Below are positions 24,642 to 33,763 of a stretch of 40,944 bases of DNA, piece by piece. Below the pieces are notes generated by a model, which worked only from the letters and a program-made list of their open reading frames with translations, was not told where the DNA came from and did no database searches. The stretch lies in assembly GCA_910587075.1 (NCBI GenBank), contig CAJUKE010000027.1:1-40944 (forward strand), in the 5' to 3' direction. Origin of the DNA: an uncultured Muribaculaceae bacterium. Its GTDB lineage: Bacteria; Bacteroidota; Bacteroidia; Bacteroidales; Muribaculaceae. The position numbers and the translations under genes are program-made. How positions within the stretch are numbered: position 1 is the first letter of the stretch; every line of letters starts with the position of its first letter.

Positions 24642-25751
24642 CTACAATTCCTGGGCTTTTAGCTTTTCGGCGTTCTCGGCCACGATCAGGTGGTCGATGC
24701 AGTCCTGAATGTCGCCGTCGACAAACGCCTGCAGGTTATATATGGTGTAGTTGATGCGGTGGTCGGTGATGCGCCCCTGCGGATAATTGTAGGTGCGTAT
24801 TTTCGCCGAGCGGTCGCCGGTCGACACGAGGGTCTTGCGCCTCGACGCGATGTCGTCGACGTATTTCTGGTGCTCTTTGTCGTAGATGAATGTGCGCAGT
24901 CGGCTAAGGGCGCGCTCCTTGTTTTTAGGCTGGTCACGGGTTTCGGTACACTCGATCAATATCTCGTCGGTCTGGCCGGTCACCGGGTTCTTCCACATAT
25001 AGCGCAGACGCACGCCCGACTCAACCTTGTTGACGTTCTGGCCTCCGGCTCCACCGCTGCGGAATGTCTCCCATTTGATTTCCCCCTCGTTGATCTCCAC
25101 ATCGAAAGCCTCAGCCTCGGGTAGGACGGCCACGGTGGCCGCCGAAGTGTGCACGCGCCCCTGCGTCTCAGTTGCCGGGACACGCTGCACGCGGTGTACG
25201 CCGCTTTCGTATTTTAGTGTGCCATAGACGTTTTCACCACTGACGGCGAAAACTATCTCCTTGAAGCCTCCGGCGGCGCCCTCCGAGACACTTGTCACGG
25301 AAACCGTCCAGCCTTTCGACTCGCAATAGCGGGAATACATCTTGAAAAGGTCTCCGGCGAACAGGGCGGCCTCGTCGCCACCGGTGCCACCCCTGATTTC
25401 AACGATGGCGTTCTTGCCATCCTCCGGGTCGGCAGGTATCAGCAGAATCTTAATCTCCTCCTCAAGCGCGGGAATCGCGCCCGAAGCCTGGTCAAGCTGC
25501 TCTCGGGCCATAGCGCGCATCTCATCATCATTCTCGGTTTCAAGAAGTTGCTTGGCTTCGGCCACATCCTTCAAAAGCTGTCGGTAACGCGAAGTGGCCT
25601 CGGTGAGTCGCTCCAATTCGCGGTACTCCTTGTTGAGCCGCACATAGCGCTTCATATCGGCGATAACAGCCGGATCGGTAATAAGGGTTTTAACTTCCTC
25701 GAAACGGGCGTCAATACCTTCGAGGCGGTCGAGTAGCGATGATTCTGCCAT
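24642..25751 (-). CDS. prfA: Peptide chain release factor 1
   Basis: The product (369 aa) has the peptidyl-hydrolysis motif GGQ (236-238, in RSGGAGGQNVNKVESG) and the PAT stop-codon recognition motif (192-194, RVPATETQGRVHTSAA) that marks RF1, which reads UAA and UAG. An N-terminal coiled-coil region (about 1-105) precedes the core. A promoter lies immediately upstream at 25770-25799. Confidence 0.97.
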   Translation of the reverse strand: MAESSLLDRLEGIDARFEEVKTLITDPAVIADMKRYVRLNKEYRELERLTEATSRYRQLLKDVAEAKQLLETENDDEMRAMAREQLDQASGAIPALEEEIKILLIPADPEDGKNAIVEIRGGTGGDEAALFAGDLFKMYSRYCESKGWTVSVTSVSEGAAGGFKEIVFAVSGENVYGTLKYESGVHRVQRVPATETQGRVHTSAATVAVLPEAEAFDVEINEGEIKWETFRSGGAGGQNVNKVESGVRLRYMWKNPVTGQTDEILIECTETRDQPKNKERALSRLRTFIYDKEHQKYVDDIASRRKTLVSTGDRSAKIRTYNYPQGRITDHRINYTIYNLQAFVDGDIQDCIDHLIVAENAEKLKAQEL

Positions 25752-25769
25752 TTAAATCCGTTTATACCG

Positions 25770-25799
25770 CGAATTTACAAATTTCCGCCCGCAAAACAA
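25770..25799 (-). promoter_or_regulatory. Promoter of prfA-pyrF
   Basis: Minus strand: TTG (25797-25799), a 19-nt spacer and TAAATTCG (25770-25777). The leader to ATG 25751 would be only about 12 nt. The -7 box is the TTCG variant. Confidence 0.6.
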
Positions 25800-26007
25800 A
25801 GCCGCGCCGCGCCATAAATCCATCGAATCTGCAAAACACGCCTCAGGCGGAAGAGAGGGCACCCCCTTCTGTATCTATTTAACATAATCGCCATTCTGTT
25901 TCAAAAGTGGATTTTGGGAAAGGAGCGCCTCAGTTTATATGAGCCCGAAGTACTGCCGTTAATTTTAATTTGTAGTTAAATACGCTCGCCATATCAGATT
26001 TTTTTGT
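25800..26007. other. Intergenic stretch with no recognisable gene
   Basis: Between the prfA promoter and the small ORF at 26039 the sequence moves from GC-rich to AT-rich. I see no ORF with a start and ribosome-binding site, no tRNA and no strong hairpin followed by T. Confidence 0.4.
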
Positions 26008-26015
26008 TATGTTTG
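26008..26015 (+). promoter_or_regulatory. Possible -7 box before the 50-aa membrane ORF
   Basis: TATGTTTG matches TAnnTTTG exactly and lies 24 bases before ATG 26039. No TTG occurs at the right distance upstream, so support is partial. Confidence 0.35.
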
Positions 26016-26038
26016 TGGCACGCTACCAATGCAACGCA

Positions 26039-26191
26039 ATGACAGTTATTAGCATTATATTAAAATCCATCCTTTACATCGGCTTATTCTTTTTTGTCGT
26101 TGGTGTGGTCGTGTCTCTTTGGGAGACAGTTAAAATGTGCGGCAAGAAGGATTGCGGCCCGCTTCCCTGGTGGATGTTCTGGCGCCCTTAA
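26039..26191 (+). CDS. Possible small single-span membrane protein (50 aa)
   Basis: The 50-aa product has one hydrophobic helix (about 3-25) followed by a short cytoplasmic or periplasmic tail with a CGKKDC Cys pair and a Trp-rich end (PLPWWMFWRP). I do not recognise it. In favour of a real gene are a -7-like box 24 bases upstream, a hydrophobic-then-polar layout unlike random sequence, and its place in a 600-base gap. Against it is the lack of any family match I can recall. The reading frame opens at 26009, but ATG 26039 is downstream of the predicted promoter. Confidence 0.45.
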   Translation: MTVISIILKSILYIGLFFFVVGVVVSLWETVKMCGKKDCGPLPWWMFWRP

Positions 26192-26307
26192 CGCTTATTT
26201 CCGTCTCCGAACAACAGCGCTATCAGTTCGGATTTATTAAATTACGCCAGCGCTCAATAAGTCCCGAATCCAGGAGGGACTGCGCTATGATGGCAAGAAT
26301 CGAATAT

Positions 26308-26338
26308 TTGGCTGTTAAATTTGATTTGGCTAAATTTG
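26308..26338 (+). promoter_or_regulatory. Promoter of the aminotransferase gene
   Basis: TTG (26308-26310), a 20-nt spacer and TAAATTTG (26331-26338). The transcript would start near 26345, leaving a leader of only about 10 nt before ATG 26354. Confidence 0.7.
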
Positions 26339-26353
26339 CGCAAATTTTAAGCT

Positions 26354-27556
26354 ATGCCTAATGTATCGCAACGCGGCATCGACATGCCCGCATCACCAAT
26401 ACGCCGACTCGTTCCGCTGGCCGACGACGCCCGCCGCCGCGGCATCAAAGTATATGCGCTGAACATCGGACAGCCCGACATTCCCACCCCCAAGGAGGCT
26501 TTCGAGGCGCTGAAGAACATCGACAGAAAAGTGCTCGAATACAGTCCGTCAGCCGGTTTGATGTCACTGCGTGAGAAACTCCGCGGTTATTATAAGAAAT
26601 ACCATATCGACGTCGATGTGGATGACATTATTGTCACCTGCGGCGGCTCGGAAGCCGTTCTGTTCGCCTTTATGGCGTGCCTGGACCCGGGCGACGAGAT
26701 TATCGTGCCCGAGCCCGCGTATGCCAACTATATGGCGTTCGCCATTTCCGCCGGAGCGAAAATCGTCACAATCCCGTCGAGCATCGACGAGGGTTTCGCC
26801 CTGCCCCCCATGGAGCGCTTTGAGGCGCTTATCACCCCGAAAACCAAGGGAATACTCATCTGCAACCCGAATAACCCCACGGGCTATCTTTACTCGATGA
26901 AGGAGATGCTCCAGCTCCGCGACATAGTAAAGAAGCATAACCTTTTCCTGTTTTCCGACGAGGTATACCGCGAGTTCTGTTACACCGGGGCACCGTACAT
27001 CTCGGCGTTCCACCTGCCCGACATCGAGGAACAGGTAGTGCTTATCGACTCAGTGTCAAAGCGATACAACGAATGCGGCATCCGCATCGGCGCCCTGATC
27101 ACCAAGCATCCGCAGCTCAAGCAGAACGTGATGAAATTTTGTCAGGCGCGCCTGAGCCCTCCCCTGCTCGGCCAGCTCGTGGCGGAGGCGTCAATCGACG
27201 CTCCCGCGGAGTACATGCTTGACACATACAACGAATACGTCGACCGCCGCAAACTGCTCATCGACGAAATCAACAAGATTCCGGGGTGCTACTCCCCTAT
27301 CCCCATGGGCGCGTTCTATACCGTGGCCCGGCTCCCGGTGGACGACGCCGACGAGTTCTGCCAGTGGTGTCTGCGCGAATTCTCCTATGAGGGGGAAACC
27401 GTGTTCATGGCGCCCGCCTCGGGCTTCTACACAACCCCCGGGATGGGCAAGGACGAGGTGCGCCTCGCCTATGTGCTTGAAAAAGAAGAGCTCCGCCGCG
27501 CGATGCACGTTCTCGGCAAAGCCCTTGAGGCATATCCGGGGAGAAAGACGTGCTGA
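26354..27556 (+). CDS. PLP-dependent class I aminotransferase
   Basis: The product (400 aa) is a fold-type I aminotransferase of the aspartate/alanine group. The PLP-binding Lys is K236 in SVSKRYNECGIRIG, with the cofactor contacts NPNNPTGY and SDEVYREF before it and NIGQPDIPTP near the N-terminus. The C-terminal Arg that binds substrate carboxylate is expected in DEVRLAYV. The unusual SKRYNECG segment (rather than SKTYAMTG) is typical of a Bacteroidales branch. The amino donor and acceptor cannot be told from sequence. It is monocistronic, with a promoter before and a strong terminator after. Confidence 0.92.
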   Translation: MPNVSQRGIDMPASPIRRLVPLADDARRRGIKVYALNIGQPDIPTPKEAFEALKNIDRKVLEYSPSAGLMSLREKLRGYYKKYHIDVDVDDIIVTCGGSEAVLFAFMACLDPGDEIIVPEPAYANYMAFAISAGAKIVTIPSSIDEGFALPPMERFEALITPKTKGILICNPNNPTGYLYSMKEMLQLRDIVKKHNLFLFSDEVYREFCYTGAPYISAFHLPDIEEQVVLIDSVSKRYNECGIRIGALITKHPQLKQNVMKFCQARLSPPLLGQLVAEASIDAPAEYMLDTYNEYVDRRKLLIDEINKIPGCYSPIPMGAFYTVARLPVDDADEFCQWCLREFSYEGETVFMAPASGFYTTPGMGKDEVRLAYVLEKEELRRAMHVLGKALEAYPGRKTC

Positions 27557-27586
27557 TTCAGCTCAACAGTTACCAACTAACTTGGT

Positions 27587-27629
27587 GCCGGGGTGGCCGC
27601 GTTACAGCGGTCATCCCGGCCTCGTTTTT
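27587..27629 (+). terminator. Terminator of the aminotransferase gene
   Basis: GCCGGGGTGGCCGC (27587-27600) and GCGGTCATCCCGGC (27607-27620) form a 14-bp stem with two mismatches or wobbles and a 6-nt loop, followed by CTCGTTTTT. Confidence 0.85.
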
Positions 27630-27773
27630 ACCATCCCCGCCAAGCTCTTGATATATAACGATTCCTTTAATTGCGGAAGTTCCAAAAACCTTTCTGGCAC
27701 GATATTTGTTTTTGAAGTATAAAAAATCTTTAGATAGAGAAATTTCAAAAACGTACAATCATAATAGGGAATT

Positions 27774-30362
27774 ATGAATTTCAACAGTTTCACTATTAAA
27801 TCGCAGGAAGCCATTCAGAAAGCGCTCGAAATAACGCGCTCTGCCGGACAGCAGCAGATTGAGCCTGTACACCTGCTGAAAGGGATTATTTCCGAGGGAG
27901 AATCGCTCGTGAAGTTCATCTTCCAGAAGGTGGGCGCCAACCTGGCTCTCGCCGAGCAACAGATTGACCGCGAGATAGCCTCGATGCCGAAGGTTTCCGG
28001 CGGAGAGCCGTACCTCAGCCGCTCGTCGAACGACGTGTTGCAGAAAGCCCTGGACGTATCCAAGAAGATGGGCGACGAGTATGTGACGCTCGAAGCCATG
28101 CTGCTCGCGCTGTTCGACATCAATTCGTCGGCTTCCACCATTTTAAAGGACGCGGGTCTCAGCGCCAAAGAGATGCAGAGCGCCGTAGAGGAGCTCCGCA
28201 AGGGCAAGAAAGCCACCGACCAGAGCGCCGAGGACACCTATAACGCCCTGAGCAAATACGCCGTGAACCTCAACGAGCGCGCCCGTTCGGGCAAGCTCGA
28301 TCCGGTGATCGGCCGCGACGACGAAATCAGGCGCGTGCTTCAGATTCTAAGCCGTCGCACCAAGAACAATCCCATGCTAATCGGCGAACCGGGTACCGGT
28401 AAAACGGCCATCGCCGAGGGTCTCGCCCAGCGCATCGTGCGCGGCGACGTACCCGAGAACCTCCGCACGAAGCAGATTTTCTCCCTTGACATGGGTGCCT
28501 TGGTAGCGGGGGCAAAATATAAGGGCGAGTTCGAGGAACGCCTGAAAGCCATCGTCAACGAAGTCACCCAGAGCGACGGCGAAATCATCCTCTTCATCGA
28601 CGAGATCCACACGCTCGTGGGTGCCGGAAAGGGCGAAGGCGCCATGGACGCCGCCAACATTCTCAAACCGGCCCTCGCCCGTGGCGAACTGCGTTCCATC
28701 GGCGCGACCACCCTCGACGAATACCAGAAGTATTTCGAGAAGGACAAGGCCCTCGAACGTCGCTTCCAGAAGGTTATGGTCAACGAGCCTGACGAGGCAA
28801 GCGCCATCGCCATTCTCCGCGGCCTGAAGGAGCGCTACGAGAACCACCACAAGGTGCGCATCCGCGACGAGGCGATTATCGCCGCCGTAACGCTCTCGGA
28901 ACGCTACATCACCGACCGTTTCCTCCCCGACAAGGCGATCGACCTGGTCGACGAGGCTGCCTCGAAGCTCAAACTCGAGATCGACTCCGTGCCCCAGGCT
29001 CTCGACGAGATAACCCGCATGATCGCACAGAAGGAGATCGAGCGAGAGGCCATCAAACGCGAGGGCGACAAGGCCAAAGTTCAGGAAATAGAGAAAGAGC
29101 TTGCGCAGATGCGCGAGGATGAAAAGGAATTCTCGGCCAAATGGAAGGCTGAGAAGGAGCTCATCAACCGCATACAGCAGAACAAGATCGACATCGAGCA
29201 GCTCAACTTCGAGGCCGAGCGCGCCGAGCGCGAGGGTGACTACGCCAAAGTGGCCGAAATCCGCTACAGCTCCATCCAGCACAAGGAGGAGGAGAACAAG
29301 CAGATTCAGGAACAGCTCAAATCCATGCAGGGCGAGAAAGCCCTCATCAAGGAGGAGGTCGACGCGGAGGATATCGCCGACGTCGTGTCGCGCTGGACTG
29401 GTATCCCCGTGAGCAAGATGGTACAGAGCGAGAAAGAGAAGCTTCTGCACCTCGAAGAGGAGCTCCACGAACGCGTAGTGGGCCAGGAGGAAGCCATCAG
29501 GGCTATCGCCGACGCCGTGCGCCGTTCGCGCGCCGGGCTTAACGACCCCCGCCGCCCTATCGGCTCGTTCATTTTCCTCGGCACCACGGGTGTCGGCAAA
29601 ACGGAGCTCGCCAAGGCTCTGGCCGAATACCTCTTCGACGACGAGAATATGATGACCCGCATCGATATGAGCGAATACCAGGAGAAGCACGCAGTGTCGC
29701 GACTGGTCGGAGCGCCTCCGGGATACGTCGGTTACGACGAGGGTGGACAGCTCACCGAGGCTGTGCGCCGCAAGCCCTACTCCGTGGTACTGTTCGACGA
29801 GATTGAGAAGGCTCACCCCGACGTCTTCAACATCCTCCTCCAGGTGCTCGACGACGGCCGCCTGACCGACAACAAGGGGCGTATGGTGAACTTCAAGAAC
29901 ACCATTATTATAATGACGTCCAATATGGGCTCCAACGTCATACGCGACAACTTCGCCAAGATGACACCCGAAAACAAGGACGAGGTCGTGGAGAAGACCA
30001 AGCAGGAAGTCCTCGACATGCTAAAGCAGACCATCAGGCCGGAGTTCCTCAACCGTATCGACGAAACCATAATGTTCACCCCGCTCAACAGGGTGGAGAT
30101 CGAAGAAATCGTCGGCCTGCAGGTTAAGAGCGTCAAGAAGATGCTCGCCGCCAACGGCATCACCCTCGAAGTGACACCGAAAGCGCTCTCCTTCCTGGCC
30201 GACGAGGGGTATGACCCCGAGTTCGGCGCACGTCCCGTCAAGCGCGTCATACACCGGCTCGTGCTCAACCGCCTGTCGAAAGATATTCTCGCACAGACGG
30301 TCGACAAGGAGAAGCCCATAATCATCGACGTGGAGGGTGACGACCTTGTTTTCCGCAATTAA
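27774..30362 (+). CDS. clpB: ATP-dependent disaggregase ClpB
   Basis: The product (862 aa) is a full-length Hsp100 chaperone that, with DnaK, rescues aggregated proteins. The N-domain (about 1-150), AAA-1 with Walker A GEPGTGKT (from 204), a long charged middle coiled coil (about 410-530), AAA-2 with Walker A GTTGVGKT (from 603) and the C-terminal small domain are all present. The middle domain separates ClpB from ClpA and ClpC, and there is no ClpP-binding loop. The 140-base leader is AT-rich and includes the palindrome GGAAGTTCC (27675-27683); no consensus -7 box is seen there, which may reflect a stress promoter. A lipoprotein gene follows 25 bases later. Confidence 0.97.
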   Translation: MNFNSFTIKSQEAIQKALEITRSAGQQQIEPVHLLKGIISEGESLVKFIFQKVGANLALAEQQIDREIASMPKVSGGEPYLSRSSNDVLQKALDVSKKMGDEYVTLEAMLLALFDINSSASTILKDAGLSAKEMQSAVEELRKGKKATDQSAEDTYNALSKYAVNLNERARSGKLDPVIGRDDEIRRVLQILSRRTKNNPMLIGEPGTGKTAIAEGLAQRIVRGDVPENLRTKQIFSLDMGALVAGAKYKGEFEERLKAIVNEVTQSDGEIILFIDEIHTLVGAGKGEGAMDAANILKPALARGELRSIGATTLDEYQKYFEKDKALERRFQKVMVNEPDEASAIAILRGLKERYENHHKVRIRDEAIIAAVTLSERYITDRFLPDKAIDLVDEAASKLKLEIDSVPQALDEITRMIAQKEIEREAIKREGDKAKVQEIEKELAQMREDEKEFSAKWKAEKELINRIQQNKIDIEQLNFEAERAEREGDYAKVAEIRYSSIQHKEEENKQIQEQLKSMQGEKALIKEEVDAEDIADVVSRWTGIPVSKMVQSEKEKLLHLEEELHERVVGQEEAIRAIADAVRRSRAGLNDPRRPIGSFIFLGTTGVGKTELAKALAEYLFDDENMMTRIDMSEYQEKHAVSRLVGAPPGYVGYDEGGQLTEAVRRKPYSVVLFDEIEKAHPDVFNILLQVLDDGRLTDNKGRMVNFKNTIIIMTSNMGSNVIRDNFAKMTPENKDEVVEKTKQEVLDMLKQTIRPEFLNRIDETIMFTPLNRVEIEEIVGLQVKSVKKMLAANGITLEVTPKALSFLADEGYDPEFGARPVKRVIHRLVLNRLSKDILAQTVDKEKPIIIDVEGDDLVFRN

Positions 30363-30387
30363 GCAACACTTTCAACTCTAAGGGATT

Positions 30388-30852
30388 ATGAAAAAGATTA
30401 TTTATTACCTGCTTATGTTGCCGCTGCTGGCGCTCTGCGCGTCATGCGACGATGACGACAACAAAGTGCCCAACGTGGGCATCCAGGCGACTTTCTCCGG
30501 CGCCACTATCGACGACGGCATAATATATGTGGTCAAAGGTGAGGAACTCAAGGTTGACCAGCTCAACCTGGTAAACAACTCCGGCAAGGACGGCGGTATG
30601 GGGGTGGTCACCTTCTATATCAACGGCGCTCTGATCGGACAGGCTTACGCGAGCCCCTACGAGTTCCAGATTCCGACGAATCTGACCCCGGGCGACTACC
30701 TCCTCGAAATCTCAACCCCCATCTACGTTGTTGATTACCCGATTTGCTACGGGTTCTTCAGCTACAAGATGAGAGTTGTCGAAAGCGCCGACGACCTCCC
30801 CGACCAGCCCGCCACAGAAACTGTCAGCGGTCTGATCAAGGACAAGAACTGA
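30388..30852 (+). CDS. Probable surface lipoprotein with Ig-like (Big_7-type) domain
   Basis: The product (154 aa) has a lipoprotein signal peptide (MKKIIYYLLMLPLLALCASC, lipid Cys20). Directly after the Cys comes DDDD, matching the acidic surface-export signal known from B. fragilis lipoproteins, so it is likely shown on the cell surface. The mature part contains VTFYINGALIGQAYASPYEF and TPGDYLLEIST, patterns of a bacterial Ig-like domain of the Big_7 kind. It starts 25 bases after clpB and before a terminator, so it may be co-expressed with the chaperone. The ligand is unknown. Confidence 0.78.
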   Translation: MKKIIYYLLMLPLLALCASCDDDDNKVPNVGIQATFSGATIDDGIIYVVKGEELKVDQLNLVNNSGKDGGMGVVTFYINGALIGQAYASPYEFQIPTNLTPGDYLLEISTPIYVVDYPICYGFFSYKMRVVESADDLPDQPATETVSGLIKDKN

Positions 30853-30874
30853 ATATTCTCCCCTCTCTATCTAA

Positions 30875-30918
30875 GGAGCCGCGGCATACCTGAACGATAT
30901 GGCGCGGCTCCGCTCGTT
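30875..30918 (+). terminator. Terminator after clpB and lipoprotein gene
   Basis: GGAGCCGCG (30875-30883) pairs with CGCGGCTCC (30903-30911), with CATA/TATG continuing the stem after one mismatch and a 9-nt loop. GCTCGTTTC follows. Confidence 0.75.
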
Positions 30919-30980
30919 TCAGGTTCTTCCAACGGCCTATACCGCTACAGCTATTATTATGGTGAGGCACGGCTACAGCC

Positions 30981-31010
30981 TTGCCATATCGGAAAAATTC
31001 ACTAACTTCG
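30981..31010 (+). promoter_or_regulatory. Promoter of the patatin-like gene
   Basis: TTG (30981-30983), a 19-nt spacer and TAACTTCG (31003-31010), the TTCG variant. The predicted start near 31017 leaves a leader of about 11 nt before GTG 31028. Confidence 0.55.
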
Positions 31011-31027
31011 CGTAAAAGTTTTAGGTT

Positions 31028-31828
31028 GTGACTGATAACATACCAACAAAACGTCCCTACCGGCTCGGTATCGCCCTTTCTGGCGGCGGTGCCAGAGGGT
31101 TCGCCCACGCGGGCGCTTTGAAGGCCATCGAAGAGGCCGGACTCAAGCCCGATGTGATCGCGGGCGTGTCGGCGGGCTCCATCGCGGGTGTACTCTACGC
31201 CTCGGGAATGCCCCCGACCGAACTCGTGCCCCTCTTCTCCAAGACGAAATTCAAAGACTTCTGCAAACTCGCCATACGCGACGGCGGGGGCCTGTTCTCT
31301 ATGAACAACCTTAAGAAGTTCATGGTAAAGCACACCGGCGTCGAGCATATCGAGGACCTGTCCATACCTATGTATATAGGCGCGACCGACCTTGACCACG
31401 GCGTGCCCGCCGAATTCCATTCAGGAGCCCTCGGCGAAAGGGTAATGGCCTCCTGCTCCATCCCAATCGTGTTCCAGCCTGTGAAAATCGAGGGGGTAAA
31501 CTATGTCGACGGCGGCGTGCTCCGCAACCTTCCGGCCTGGATTATCCGGGAGAAGTGCGACGTGCTAATCGGCGTTAACTGCTCCCCCATGACTCCATAC
31601 CGCTACAAAAAGTCGGTGTTCGACGTCGCTATGCGCACTTACGCCCTTATGGCGAAATCGAACCAGCGGGTCGATATGGATATGTGCGATTTGGTGATTG
31701 AGACGCCGAACATCGCCAACTACCAGGTATTCAATCTAAAAGACATCCAAAAAGTATATTTGAGCGGTTACGCGGCCGCGCACCGCGCCATAAAGGACTG
31801 GCTCGCGGCCACGCCTCCTCCGCTCTGA
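31028..31828 (+). CDS. Patatin-like phospholipase family protein
   Basis: The product (266 aa) has the patatin motifs: oxyanion-hole SGGGARG (18-24), nucleophile elbow GVSAGS (Ser48) and catalytic Asp161 in YVDGGVLRN. Such Ser-Asp dyad enzymes hydrolyse lipid acyl esters. It has no signal peptide, so the substrate is likely an inner-membrane or cytosolic lipid. The start is GTG 31028; there is no ATG nearby, and the promoter ends just upstream. It is the RssA/YlbK-like size class without extra domains. Confidence 0.9.
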   Translation: MTDNIPTKRPYRLGIALSGGGARGFAHAGALKAIEEAGLKPDVIAGVSAGSIAGVLYASGMPPTELVPLFSKTKFKDFCKLAIRDGGGLFSMNNLKKFMVKHTGVEHIEDLSIPMYIGATDLDHGVPAEFHSGALGERVMASCSIPIVFQPVKIEGVNYVDGGVLRNLPAWIIREKCDVLIGVNCSPMTPYRYKKSVFDVAMRTYALMAKSNQRVDMDMCDLVIETPNIANYQVFNLKDIQKVYLSGYAAAHRAIKDWLAATPPPL

Positions 31829-31930
31829 CGCTGACGTTAGGCCGCGCCTGTCAGGCGAGACCATGCCCCACCCCACTCTTAAGCGGCGACGCGCAAGCCG
31901 AGCCGATTCCCAATCATTACACAAGCTACA

Positions 31931-33673
31931 ATGGCATCCACCAAGGCATCCACTAAGACCAAACAACTAACCGCGAAAAAGCCGGTAATATATCAAATGA
32001 TTCCCCGCCTGTTCGGCAACACTTGCGACTCCTGTGTGCCCGACGGAGATATCGCGACAAACGGCTGCGGCAAGATGAACGACATAACGCCCCGCGTACT
32101 CAATGAGATAAAGGCGCTCGGCGTCACCCATGTATGGTACACCGGCGTTATCGAGCACGCCCATGCGACCGACTATTCGGCTTTCGGCATCACGCCAGAC
32201 AACCCCGCCGTGGTCAAGGGGAAGGCCGGCTCGCCATACGCCATTTCCGACTATTACGACATCGACCCCGACATCGCCGTAGACGTTCCCTCCAGACTGA
32301 AGGAGTTTGACGAGCTGGTGGAGCGCACCCACAAGGCGGGGATGAAGGTGCTTATTGACTTCGTGCCCAACCATGTGGCACGCCGTTACCACTCCGACGT
32401 CGCCCCCGCGGGCATCGAAGACCTCGGGCAGGGCGACGACACCACTAAGTTCTTCTCCCCGACTAACAACTTCTACTACATACCCCGGCAGCAGTTCGAG
32501 CCCCGCTTCCCGATCGACGGCTACAAGGAGTTCCCCGCAAAGGCATCGGGCAACGACTGCTTCAACGCGTTCCCTGACCGCAACGACTGGTATGAGACCG
32601 TGAAGCTCAACTACGGTGTTGACTACGGCGACGGCAGCCGCCACTTCGACCCGATACCCCCCACCTGGTTCAAGATGCTGCACATCCTGCGCTACTGGGC
32701 ATCGAAGGGTATCGACGGTTTCCGCTGCGACATGGTGTTCATGGTGCCGGTGGAGTTCTGGCAGTGGGCGATCCCCCAGGTAAAGGAAATCAACCCCGAT
32801 CTGGTGTTCATTGCCGAAATCTACGATGTCGGCCAGTACCGCGACTTCCTCGACCGCGGGCACTTCGACTACCTCTACGACAAGGTGAACCTCTACGACA
32901 CGCTGCGCGCAGTGCAGTGCTGGAACCATTCGGCCGCACGCATAACCGACTGCTGGCAGCGTATCGACGGCATCGGACACCGCATGCTCAACTTCCTTGA
33001 GAACCACGACGAGCAACGCTTCGCTTCGGAGCAATACGCCGGCGACGCCGCCAAGGTACTCCCCTCGCTGGTTGTCAGCTCGATGATTTCCAACGCGCCC
33101 TTCATGGTCTACGCCGGGCAGGAAGTCGGCGAGAAGGCCGAGGACGCCGAAGGGTTCAGCGGGCGCGACGGACGCACCACCATTTTCGACTACTGGAGCA
33201 TACCATCGCTCCGCCGATGGCTCAACGGCGGCAAAGCCGACGGAGGGCGGCTCGCCCCGCACGAAAAGAGCCTGCGCGACCTATACGGCCACATTTTGCG
33301 GCTTCTCAACCAGGAAAGCGCACTATGCGACGGCGAGTTCTTCGATCTGATGTATGTCAACATGGACCGTCCCGCTGATTTCAACCCCCATACCAGCTAT
33401 GCCTTCCTGCGCCGCCACGGCGCAGAGGTAATCCTCGTGGCCGTAAACTTCTCCGACGAGGCGAAGACACAACGCGTGGCCATCCCCGCCCTGGCCCTCG
33501 ATATGTACGGAATCAAAGAAGGGGTCCGCCAGTGCTCCGAGCTTCTCTCCGGCAAAACCGCCCGCAAGGAAGTCAGCGCCACCATCCCCTTCGAGGTAGA
33601 ACTCGGCCCATGGGGCGCGGCCATATGGAAATTCAAAGCTTCCGCGACACCGCGTCGCGCCGCCAAGAAGTAA
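31931..33673 (+). CDS. GH13 alpha-amylase family enzyme, cytoplasmic
   Basis: The product (580 aa) is a GH13 glycosidase. The conserved regions are DFVPNH (143-148), GFRCDM with nucleophile D267, IAEIYD with acid/base E296 and LENHDEQR with D360. A C-terminal beta domain follows. The N-terminus (MASTKASTKTKQLTAKK) is Lys/Thr-rich without a hydrophobic core, so the enzyme is probably cytoplasmic and may act on glycogen or imported maltodextrin. A cluster of Cys and Gly (CDSCVPDGD...NGCGKMNDI, 32-52) precedes the catalytic barrel. The exact linkage specificity cannot be told. It follows the patatin gene by about 100 bases without a clear promoter. Confidence 0.92.
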   Translation: MASTKASTKTKQLTAKKPVIYQMIPRLFGNTCDSCVPDGDIATNGCGKMNDITPRVLNEIKALGVTHVWYTGVIEHAHATDYSAFGITPDNPAVVKGKAGSPYAISDYYDIDPDIAVDVPSRLKEFDELVERTHKAGMKVLIDFVPNHVARRYHSDVAPAGIEDLGQGDDTTKFFSPTNNFYYIPRQQFEPRFPIDGYKEFPAKASGNDCFNAFPDRNDWYETVKLNYGVDYGDGSRHFDPIPPTWFKMLHILRYWASKGIDGFRCDMVFMVPVEFWQWAIPQVKEINPDLVFIAEIYDVGQYRDFLDRGHFDYLYDKVNLYDTLRAVQCWNHSAARITDCWQRIDGIGHRMLNFLENHDEQRFASEQYAGDAAKVLPSLVVSSMISNAPFMVYAGQEVGEKAEDAEGFSGRDGRTTIFDYWSIPSLRRWLNGGKADGGRLAPHEKSLRDLYGHILRLLNQESALCDGEFFDLMYVNMDRPADFNPHTSYAFLRRHGAEVILVAVNFSDEAKTQRVAIPALALDMYGIKEGVRQCSELLSGKTARKEVSATIPFEVELGPWGAAIWKFKASATPRRAAKK

Positions 33674-33732
33674 TTATCGACACTCCCACGAAAATCTCGG
33701 CCTTTTCAGAGGCGCGTTCCAATAATATTGCA

Positions 33733-33740
33733 TAACTTTG
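33733..33740 (+). promoter_or_regulatory. -7 box of prs
   Basis: TAACTTTG, an exact -7 consensus, 24 bases before ATG 33764. No TTG at 19-20 nt upstream. It lies inside the upstream extension of the prs frame, which supports the later start. Confidence 0.6.
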
Positions 33741-33763
33741 CACTACCATTTTCAAACATATAT

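Noticed and set aside
28377..29816. 479-aa open frame antisense to clpB
   Set aside because: It is the mirror of the clpB coding frame produced by high-GC codon choice; the product is a low-complexity Leu/Val/Glu string without domains.
31845..31857. Palindrome CGCCTGtCAGGCG between the patatin-like and GH13 genes
   Set aside because: It is short, has no T-run for termination and no promoter next to it; chance is likely in GC-rich sequence.
31967..33262. 431-aa open frame antisense to the GH13 gene
   Set aside because: Shadow of the GH13 frame, which has all four conserved regions.
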